This document shows, in pieces, positions 48,903-56,386 of a stretch of 64,000 nt of DNA. Source of the stretch: Phytomonas francai (taxonomy: Eukaryota > Euglenozoa > Kinetoplastea > Trypanosomatida > Trypanosomatidae); assembly GCA_001766655.1 (NCBI GenBank), contig MJCC01000002.1, forward strand, positions 467,050 to 531,049, in the 5' to 3' direction. The notes below the pieces were generated by a model, which was not told the DNA's origin, did not search any database, and saw only the letters and a program-made list of their open reading frames with translations. How positions within the stretch are numbered: the first letter of the stretch is position 1; each line of letters begins with the position of its first letter. A program made the translations under genes and the position numbers.

Positions 48903-49838
48903 ATGAAGTTTGAACGATTAGCTCTACCTATTGGGCACGATAGGAAGCCTTTTGTACCAGCGCAACCGAACTACGGTCGACTCCTGAATTTTACAGAGGA
49001 GGAGAGGTGTGAGAGGTATACCAAGGAGCAGAACCTACACAAGCTGTATGTACCCCCCAAAGAAAGGCTTAGCCCCACAATCCCACTTTGCAATCCGCAA
49101 GTTACGCGCTTGGCTCAGCCTAAACATCCTCGTGAACGTCGTCAGTTACCCCAAAACCAGTTGATAGCTTCCACACAGAATGATGGCAGGGTTACCTCTG
49201 GAACTTTCACTCGGTCCGTTTCAGCCAAAGCAGATCTTTTACAACATGTGGATTCTAGTTCAAAGACTCGTTCTCATTCCATGGGGAAATCCATGAGCTC
49301 CAGCCAAACAAAATCATTGCCTGATCAAAGTGTCAAGTGTACTTTTTCAAAATGGCATCAGAGGCGAACAGAAGCCTTGAATCACCTTGTAGCCCCTTAT
49401 AAGGGGGATAGACCACAACACACCTACGGGGGAACTACCATTATTTCATACACACCATCAGCCCTGTCTCAAGCCAGAGAACATTGCGCAGCAATTGGTG
49501 TCTCTAAGGTAGAGTGGAAAAATTTGAAGCCCCCTAGGCGCACCGGATCAATGTGTCCTTTCCACTCTCATCGAGAAGGAGTGGCTCTGCGATCCGCATC
49601 GGCGTATCCCCCTACTACAAGGGCTATCATTAAGGCATCAGAAAGTGAGAAAGTTCAGATCATTGTTTCCCAGGCTTTACCCCCCAAATCGAACAACACA
49701 ATGCCTAAACCCCCCATGAAGGTGTGCACTCGTCGCTTTGTGTGTGACGGGGACAATTCGGTATCAGTGCCGTGGGATAAGGATCTCCCAGCGGTGGCTG
49801 CCCCAGTAGTGATCTACGCCACTGAACGTTGCGCCTGA
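48903..49838 (+). CDS. Basic protein of unknown function
   Basis: 311 residues, ATG start. I do not recognise it. It is basic (Lys/Arg/His-rich), with many Pro and Ser, no hydrophobic segment and no clear domain. Notable short stretches are NFTEEERCERYTKEQNLHKL (about 29-48), which looks helical, and CPFHSHREG (about 220-228). A Cys/His pair there does not form a standard finger. Strand and coding composition fit the plus cluster, and the high proline and charge suggest a cytoskeletal or nucleic-acid-associated protein, which is only a guess. Confidence 0.6.
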   Translation: MKFERLALPIGHDRKPFVPAQPNYGRLLNFTEEERCERYTKEQNLHKLYVPPKERLSPTIPLCNPQVTRLAQPKHPRERRQLPQNQLIASTQNDGRVTSGTFTRSVSAKADLLQHVDSSSKTRSHSMGKSMSSSQTKSLPDQSVKCTFSKWHQRRTEALNHLVAPYKGDRPQHTYGGTTIISYTPSALSQAREHCAAIGVSKVEWKNLKPPRRTGSMCPFHSHREGVALRSASAYPPTTRAIIKASESEKVQIIVSQALPPKSNNTMPKPPMKVCTRRFVCDGDNSVSVPWDKDLPAVAAPVVIYATERCA

Positions 49839-50675
49839 ACTCACAAACATCACCATCTAGAAGGGGGTACCTGCATTTTTTCCTTTATTGTTATATTTTT
49901 ATTTGCCTTTCCCAATGAGGAGTGACTGTGTGGGGTGGGTTATGTCCAATATCCCACGACTGGGTCCGTGATTATGGAATATCCAGGCAAACAGTCTCTT
50001 AACAGGTAAGCAAGAAATGTGTTCAGCTACTTTTTTTTTCATCATGTTACAATATACTGTATTGGGTATTAATTCCAATTTGCTCACACACCGACACCCA
50101 AACGCTTCTGACTATGGCATTATAGATCATCAAACTATAAGAGGGTACGCTTCAATATAATACTTCTGATTTCTTTTCTAGAAATTTGGTCGTGATTTAC
50201 TGGTCTTTATGGCTGATTTTTCAAGACTATCGATCTCATCTTTCATAATGAACGAAACCAAACTATTTTTTGCATTGTATATGGTTTTGTTTTTTCACTT
50301 ATATTTTTTTCTTTATATTTTTCATCAATATTAGATATGTACCCTTGCATGATAGGTGAAATCTGAGAGCTATATATATATCTATATATATGTATAGTAC
50401 AGTAACGTTTTTTTTTTAAATGAGCTACATTTAGTGCATTATTCTAACATGAAGAGCTAATTTACCTTTTTTTCCCCTTTCTAGTTATTCTCCACTCGTT
50501 TGCCGTACGCTTTGTTCTTAACACAGGAAGAAGTGCAATCTATTATCCTTTTTGCACCTTATTTTCTGATAAGCTTTTGGAGATCTTGTTTTCCTTTTTT
50601 GTATTATTTAATTTTCCAGAAAAAAAATTGATCTTTTTTTTTTGAATACTTTGCGGTGTATTAAAAGCACAGCTG
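49839..50675. other. Spacer
   Basis: AT/T-rich with a short TATA microsatellite near 50371-50392. It includes the predicted acceptor of the phosphodiesterase gene near its right end. Nothing else is recognised. Confidence 0.5.
50591..50619 (+). promoter_or_regulatory. Predicted trans-splice acceptor of the phosphodiesterase gene
   Basis: Pyrimidine-rich TTCCTTTTTTGTATTATTTA followed by ATTTTCCAG; the AG is at 50618-50619, 57 bases before the ATG. Confidence 0.5.
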
Positions 50676-52811
50676 ATGGGCCATAGGGTGAGTCTTCCAG
50701 TCACGTTACCCGTTTTTCATTTATCAATCAAAAATGAACGTCATGAGATATCCCAGAATATTGCTGCAGTTCCAGATTCAATAGTTGAAAATAAGCAGAT
50801 CGCTAAAAATATGTCTTCAGATAAGTTGTCAGAGTTTAATACGAAACGAGAGGCAGCGTCGGCACCAAAAGTAACTGACAAACCTCAACCTTTTCCGGTA
50901 AGCTCCGCCACTTCTTCCCCACAGCTCCCTGGAAAGAGAAAATATATAATCGAATACGGTGTCCTTGCTATGAATGATGGAAATAATTCTATTAGTTCAC
51001 ATGGCATTTTATTTCTTTTCTGCGAACTCGAGACGGGTAAAACCGTTTTTTCTTATCGGGAGAGCACCACTGGTAACGTGTACGCCCGTAGCTTCACCGA
51101 TGAGGAGCTTGAGGTCGAGAAAGACGCCTCTGGGATTGCTTTTCCCTGGGCTCCTTTTTTCAAATCGATCGCAGCAGCCTTAATCAAGTCTACAGCAATT
51201 GTTACAACAATAACAGAGTCACAGAAAGACGTTTTCTTCACCATTTCTAACTCTAAAGACACTTCCCGCAGCTATTCATTTAAGGTTTCTTTGCGTCTAG
51301 TTTCGGATGGCAGGTCACCCTCCATGGAGTTAGTCTTCCGGTACATTCTTAGTCCCCTTTCCCGAGGTTTACAATATTACCGTCAGATAGAGAGTAAGCG
51401 CATCCTTCAGACACAGCGGATCGAGTGCCAGACGGTAGTTAATAAAGCCTCTCTAGATCAGCTCAAGAAGGATGCGGATAACTTGGTTTCTGTTATTCAC
51501 CCATTCTGTGAAGACTTGGCGAATTCCCTGTATGAATCCATGAAGTTATCTAATGAGTTACGCTGCTGCGAGGCTCAGGTTCGTGAACTGAGAGGGACGA
51601 AGGGGACCAAGAAGCACCCCCTCGACTCCCTTTATGACGACGGTGGTCCCCAGAGGTTTCAGCACATCTCTTGGAGTACGCAACACTACCCGTATGAGGC
51701 AGAGGTTGATACGCTCTTGCTGGAGTGCATCCGAGCCGCTTTCCCTCTAGCACAGGGGGATACGCTAGGCTCAATTTCACGGGTGCTCGAGTTGCCAGAT
51801 ATTAAGAGGCGTATTGAGATGTCTGGTAACCGCCAAACGATTGTAGAGGCTTTTGAGATATTTAAAGGGATCGACCAGTGGGGTTGTGACACTATCGGCC
51901 TGGAGATCCTCACTGAAGGTAATTCCCTCTTTTATATGGTGTATCTTCTCATGTACAAGTTGGATCTTGTTAGCCATTTCAACATCGAAGACCAAGTTTT
52001 GCAGAACTTTTTGGCAGCAGTGCAGGCCGGTTACCATGCAAATCCATACCACAACGCGATGCATGCTGCTGATGTAACGCATATTAATTATTATATAATG
52101 ATGGTTGGGGGTCTTTTCGATAAATGTTGCTTGACCCACATTGAAATTTTTGCCAGTTTAATCTCGACAGCGATCCACGATTTCGATCATCCAGGGCTAA
52201 ATAACAATTTTCACGCCCGAACCAGCGCACATCTAGCGATTCTTTACAATGATCGATCCATCCTAGAAAATCATCACGTAGCATGTATTTTTGAACTCCT
52301 TTGTAATCCACGCTACGACATCTTGGCGACCTTGGATGAACAACAGAGGAAAGACTTTCGCACCGTTGTGCTGGAAATGGTATTGGCCACAGATATGGGG
52401 AATCACGCAGATATATTCAAAAAATTTCAGGTGCGTGTTTCCGAGCCGGAGGACTGGCACTCAAAAAAGGAGGATGTGATGCTGGCGCTGCGCATGTCCA
52501 TAAAAATGGCTGATGTTTCCAATTGTGCTCGTCCTAGCCATATTTACATGGTGTGGGCGCGCAACATTGCCAATGAATTTTATCTACAAGGGGATGCTGA
52601 ACGTTCCCTTAATTTCGAGATCACGCCTTTTATGGATCGTACCAAGGAAAAAGTGGAGTTTGTGAAGGGCCAAATTGCATTCATCATGTTTATAGTACGA
52701 CCATTGGTCGAGACCATTTCTGAATTACTGCCATCTCTTTCCTTCATGATCGGGTACTGTAATGAAAACATGCGCCTTCTGAAATATAGAAATGAAAGGA
52801 CGCAAACCTGA
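50676..52811 (+). CDS. Class I 3',5'-cyclic-nucleotide phosphodiesterase
   Basis: 711 residues, ATG start. It hydrolyses cAMP (possibly cGMP) to the 5' monophosphate. The catalytic domain occupies about 385-705: YHNAMHAADVTH with the general-acid His459, the HDFDHPG metal-binding box (501-507), and the third metal Asp in KMADVSNCARP. The invariant glutamine is likely in FVKGQIAFI. The N-terminal 380 residues show neither GAF (as in PDEB) nor FYVE (as in PDEC) signatures, so it resembles the PDEA or PDED class of trypanosomatids. The first approximately 90 residues are Ser/Lys/Pro-rich and low complexity. All catalytic residues appear present. Confidence 0.92.
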   Translation: MGHRVSLPVTLPVFHLSIKNERHEISQNIAAVPDSIVENKQIAKNMSSDKLSEFNTKREAASAPKVTDKPQPFPVSSATSSPQLPGKRKYIIEYGVLAMNDGNNSISSHGILFLFCELETGKTVFSYRESTTGNVYARSFTDEELEVEKDASGIAFPWAPFFKSIAAALIKSTAIVTTITESQKDVFFTISNSKDTSRSYSFKVSLRLVSDGRSPSMELVFRYILSPLSRGLQYYRQIESKRILQTQRIECQTVVNKASLDQLKKDADNLVSVIHPFCEDLANSLYESMKLSNELRCCEAQVRELRGTKGTKKHPLDSLYDDGGPQRFQHISWSTQHYPYEAEVDTLLLECIRAAFPLAQGDTLGSISRVLELPDIKRRIEMSGNRQTIVEAFEIFKGIDQWGCDTIGLEILTEGNSLFYMVYLLMYKLDLVSHFNIEDQVLQNFLAAVQAGYHANPYHNAMHAADVTHINYYIMMVGGLFDKCCLTHIEIFASLISTAIHDFDHPGLNNNFHARTSAHLAILYNDRSILENHHVACIFELLCNPRYDILATLDEQQRKDFRTVVLEMVLATDMGNHADIFKKFQVRVSEPEDWHSKKEDVMLALRMSIKMADVSNCARPSHIYMVWARNIANEFYLQGDAERSLNFEITPFMDRTKEKVEFVKGQIAFIMFIVRPLVETISELLPSLSFMIGYCNENMRLLKYRNERTQT

Positions 52812-53755
52812 TTTTTTCTCTCTTACATAGATTGTTAAAAATCTATCTATGATAAGCTTGTAATATATCACCTTATATATATGTATTATTACTTTATTCA
52901 ATGAATGATTATTATGAATTTATTAGTAATTACATAATTGCTTTTCTGTATGCCTTCAATTTGAAATCCAAAGATCTTTGTTGTCCTACTTTCAATACTT
53001 CGTCTCTTGTCCTCTTGGTGACTATGGAGGTGTAGCAAGAGTGTCCATAAATTTCACATCAATGTAAAAGAGCCTTTTTTCCCGAGTATGCATTCAATAA
53101 AAAATTTGAAAGTCGAATTTTAGGAATACCCATTGTTTTTTCTTGTGTAATTGCCATGCAGTATCAATTGGTTTCTTTGTGCATTGACAATTCCACTCCA
53201 AAGTATTATTATTTATCGATGTTCAATTATGCGAAATATCCTGACTTCCCTTTCGTGACTCTGCATTATTCTTGCATTCGAATATAAAATAGGACTTTTT
53301 GTATTTTATAAAAAAAACGTAATTCTTTATATAATAAGAACGGACTGGTTCTGTTTGGACCACCATTTTTCCCAACTGATTTCTGGCACATGATTTTTGA
53401 ACACATTTCCCCCCCCTGAAGTAAATATGTATAAATATGACGCATGGTATTAAGTTTAAAGGCGATTTATATATTTAAGACTATTGTTTTCCTCGTATTT
53501 TGGAAATCGGTCATTTGAGATCTTTTTGAAAGAAAGCAAATGTACTACCGAAAAGGTGACATTTGGGAGGGTTTTGCGGGCGTATACTTTAATATCTTTG
53601 TTTGCTCAATTTATCAAATCGATTAAAAAATTTTACTATTTATTATTTTAATTATGCTCGGCGTATCGTGTTGGTTCCTTTTCCCTATTAAACTTTCTTC
53701 TTTGCCTTTCTATTAAAATAGACCTTAGCAGCTTTAACTGAAGTGATATTTAAGC
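52812..53755. other. Spacer
   Basis: AT-rich, no gene recognised; the predicted HSP20 splice acceptor lies at the right end. Confidence 0.5.
53690..53721 (+). promoter_or_regulatory. Predicted trans-splice acceptor of HSP20
   Basis: Pyrimidine-rich ACTTTCTTCTTTGCCTTTCT followed by ATTAAAATAG; the AG is at 53720-53721, 35 bases before the ATG. Confidence 0.55.
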
Positions 53756-54133
53756 ATGTTTTCTTCATTCTTTTCTTCTCGATCACGAGGCTCTTGGATT
53801 CCGCCCATCGACATCACCGATCAAGATAACAAGTTCACAATGATCATGGATCTTCCTGAAGTGAAGAGAGAGGACTTGAAGGTGTTCACAGAGGGAGGTA
53901 ATGTTGTTTGTATCTCTGGCAATCGATTTCGAAGCAAACTGGAGGAAGATCAAAGGGATCTCCTTATTGTTGCTGAGCGTGGCTATGGACGCTTTGAGCG
54001 TTGCTTTGAGCTTCCCACATCTATTGACGATTCGTCGATAAAGGCATCCCTTAAAAATCAAATACTAAGAGTAGATGTTCCGAAAAAGGCAAAAAAAGAC
54101 GTTAGTTCATCTGAGACTATCAAGATTGAATAA
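53756..54133 (+). CDS. HSP20: Small heat-shock protein (HSP20/alpha-crystallin)
   Basis: 125 residues, ATG start. ATP-independent holdase chaperone. The alpha-crystallin domain covers about 16-108: DITDQDNKFTMIMDLPEVKR at its start (in part), LKVFTEGGNVVCISGNR, ERGYGRFERCFELP, and the closing IKASLKNQILRVDVPKKAK with the A-x-L-x-N-G/Q-x-L signature. The N-terminal arm is very short (about 15 residues, SSFFSSRSRGSWIPP) and the tail ends KIE, with an IxI-like SETIKIE that could serve oligomerisation. Single copy here. Confidence 0.93.
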   Translation: MFSSFFSSRSRGSWIPPIDITDQDNKFTMIMDLPEVKREDLKVFTEGGNVVCISGNRFRSKLEEDQRDLLIVAERGYGRFERCFELPTSIDDSSIKASLKNQILRVDVPKKAKKDVSSSETIKIE

Positions 54134-54561
54134 TGCTGCAACTTTTGAATTGCTGAAACGCTAACAGCTTCAACAGTATGATTTTTTTAAAAGTATGCGT
54201 ATCTTTGGGGCGGAAATAAAACTATTTTTCTGATTTACGCTGAAACTGCAAGCACACGAGTTGATTTTATTATTACTTCACGTTCCTATCACAGATTCAA
54301 TGGCCCGTGATGCATAGTATGGCTAGCGTTATATAATATTTTATTTACTTATTCCTAATTTTCCTAGTTTAAAGCTAGATTTTTTACCTTAGTTCTTTCA
54401 CCTTTATATGTTTTTTTTTTTAAAATGAATTATCATTGTGTCAGTATTTAGTTTTGTTCGAAGCTTCCTCAATTTTGAAATTCTATCCCATTTTATTGTT
54501 TAATGCTTTTTTATTTCACCCCTGAATGACCAATTACATGTTGATTGAATAGGTTAGCAAG
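54134..54561. other. Spacer upstream of first eL13 gene
   Basis: AT-rich. A pyrimidine-rich stretch at about 54498-54523 followed by the first AG at 54551-54552, nine bases before the ATG, is the likely acceptor; AG at 54560-54561 is an alternative. Confidence 0.5.
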
Positions 54562-55218
54562 ATGCCGAAGGGAAACAACGCGATACCCCACGTCCACCAG
54601 AGGAAGCACTGGAACCCGTGCTCTTCTCAAAAGGGCAATGTCAAGGTTTTCTTCAACCAGCCGGCCCAGAAGCTTCGCCGCCGCCGCCAGCGTCTGCTGA
54701 AGGCGAAGAAGGTGTTCCCCCGCCCTCTGCGCTCCCTCCGCCCTCAGGTGAACTGCCCCACGGTGCGCCATAACATGAAGAAGCGCCTGGGCCGTGGGTT
54801 CACCCCCACGGAGCTGCGCGCGGCCGGGCTCACCCCCCGCTACGCTGCGACCATCGGCATTCGCGTGGATGCGCGGCGAAAGAACAAGTCTGAGGAGGGC
54901 ATGAACATCAACGTCCAGCGGCTGAAGACGTACTTGAGCAAGCTGGTCCTGTTCCCGCTGAACCACAAGAAGCCCCAGAAGGGCGATGCGTCTGAGGAGG
55001 ACATCAAGGCCGCCACGCAGGACAGCTCACGCTTCGGCGACGCTGCTGTGGGCCCTGTTCAGTACCGCGCCGCGGAGAAGCCCCGCACTGTCACCTCTGA
55101 GGAGAAGACCAAGAACGTGTACAAGTTCCTCAAGAAGAACCACTCTGCTGTGCGCTTCTTCGGAGCTCGTAAGGCACGCGCTGCTCGCAAGGCTGCCGCC
55201 AAGGACTCTAAGAACTGA
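54562..55218 (+). CDS. RPL13: 60S ribosomal protein eL13, copy 1
   Basis: 218 residues, ATG start (MPKGNNAIPHVHQRKHW). Component of the large ribosomal subunit. Typical eL13 features: the N-terminal NAIPHVHxRKHW, PAQKLRRRRQRLLKAK and RPQVNCPTVRHNMKKR, with GRGFTPTELRAAGL and AxTIGIRVDARRKN. The Lys/Ala-rich C-terminus is usual. Codons are strongly GC-ended, unlike most neighbours, as expected of a highly expressed gene. The coding sequence differs from copy 2 by one base (55067, Arg168 CGC versus Pro CCC) and in the stop codon (TGA versus TAA). Confidence 0.97.
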   Translation: MPKGNNAIPHVHQRKHWNPCSSQKGNVKVFFNQPAQKLRRRRQRLLKAKKVFPRPLRSLRPQVNCPTVRHNMKKRLGRGFTPTELRAAGLTPRYAATIGIRVDARRKNKSEEGMNINVQRLKTYLSKLVLFPLNHKKPQKGDASEEDIKAATQDSSRFGDAAVGPVQYRAAEKPRTVTSEEKTKNVYKFLKKNHSAVRFFGARKARAARKAAAKDSKN

Positions 55219-55380
55219 AACCTTTATTCCGTCAGGACATACTTGCCACTTAATTGTTTTCTTTTTTAAAATAATAAATTGTAGAAAAGAATTTATTCCC
55301 ATCTTAAAAAAAGGAGTCAAATACTGTAATAGTGTTATTATTATTACTGTGACACTATTTCTTTGTTATCTTTTATTCTT

Positions 55381-55408
55381 TTTAATTTTTTTTTTGTATT
55401 TATCAAAG
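55381..55408 (+). promoter_or_regulatory. Predicted trans-splice acceptor of eL13 copy 2
   Basis: T-rich run TTTAATTTTTTTTTTGTATT followed by TATCAAAG; AG at 55407-55408, 11 bases before the ATG. The intergenic spacer is only 201 bases and must also hold the polyadenylation site of copy 1. Confidence 0.6.
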
Positions 55409-55419
55409 GAACGTATAAA

Positions 55420-56076
55420 ATGCCGAAGGGAAACAACGCGATACCCCACGTCCACCAGAGGAAGCACTGGAACCCGTGCTCTTCTCAAAAGGGCAATGTC
55501 AAGGTTTTCTTCAACCAGCCGGCCCAGAAGCTTCGCCGCCGCCGCCAGCGTCTGCTGAAGGCGAAGAAGGTGTTCCCCCGCCCTCTGCGCTCCCTCCGCC
55601 CTCAGGTGAACTGCCCCACGGTGCGCCATAACATGAAGAAGCGCCTGGGCCGTGGGTTCACCCCCACGGAGCTGCGCGCGGCCGGGCTCACCCCCCGCTA
55701 CGCTGCGACCATCGGCATTCGCGTGGATGCGCGGCGAAAGAACAAGTCTGAGGAGGGCATGAACATCAACGTCCAGCGGCTGAAGACGTACTTGAGCAAG
55801 CTGGTCCTGTTCCCGCTGAACCACAAGAAGCCCCAGAAGGGCGATGCGTCTGAGGAGGACATCAAGGCCGCCACGCAGGACAGCTCACGCTTCGGCGACG
55901 CTGCTGTGGGCCCTGTTCAGTACCCCGCCGCGGAGAAGCCCCGCACTGTCACCTCTGAGGAGAAGACCAAGAACGTGTACAAGTTCCTCAAGAAGAACCA
56001 CTCTGCTGTGCGCTTCTTCGGAGCTCGTAAGGCACGCGCTGCTCGCAAGGCTGCCGCCAAGGACTCTAAGAACTAA
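55420..56076 (+). CDS. RPL13: 60S ribosomal protein eL13, copy 2
   Basis: 218 residues. I chose the ATG at 55420, which gives the same N-terminus as copy 1; the open frame extends 19 codons upstream, but that part is translated AT-rich spacer. Same large-subunit role and same domain features as copy 1. Residue 169 is Pro (CCC) where copy 1 has Arg, by my count at VQYPAAEKP. This is in the C-terminal extension and probably neutral. Stop is TAA. Confidence 0.96.
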   Translation: MPKGNNAIPHVHQRKHWNPCSSQKGNVKVFFNQPAQKLRRRRQRLLKAKKVFPRPLRSLRPQVNCPTVRHNMKKRLGRGFTPTELRAAGLTPRYAATIGIRVDARRKNKSEEGMNINVQRLKTYLSKLVLFPLNHKKPQKGDASEEDIKAATQDSSRFGDAAVGPVQYPAAEKPRTVTSEEKTKNVYKFLKKNHSAVRFFGARKARAARKAAAKDSKN

Positions 56077-56386
56077 GAACCTTTCGTCTTTTTCCCTACC
56101 TGTTCCAAAAATTTACTCATTGGTTATGATTTTATGATTTAAAAATACAAAGATATCTTTCCCACTCACTTACTGCCTGCTGTATGGTTTTCAATTCTCT
56201 TGTTGCTGAATCGGGGAGAATTGAATAAAAATGTGGGTTATAATAATTTTACCACCTTTTAAATTTTTTTCCCTTTTATAGGATGCTAGCTTATCCAGCA
56301 TAAATTTAGATTGAATTAAAGGACAACTCTCTCGACCTCAGTAACGAAACACCACATGCGTGAAAATTTGCATTTTTAAAATTGTA
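56077..56386. other. Spacer
   Basis: AT-rich; a pyrimidine run AATTTTTTTCCCTTTTATAG (56261-56280 and following bases) near 56281 is a plausible splice acceptor for the next gene. Nothing else is seen. Confidence 0.5.

Larger units (their letters stand above)
54562..56076 (+). repeat. Tandem duplication of the eL13 coding sequence (858-base period)
   Basis: Two 657-base units start 858 bases apart. By eye the coding parts are identical except for one base and the stop codon, whereas the flanking 5' and 3' sequences are unrelated. This points to coding-limited gene conversion. Confidence 0.95.

Noticed and set aside
55363..55419. N-terminal extension of eL13 copy 2
   Set aside because: The extra residues are translated T-rich spacer that contains the splice acceptor; copy 1 fixes the start at the MPKGNN methionine.
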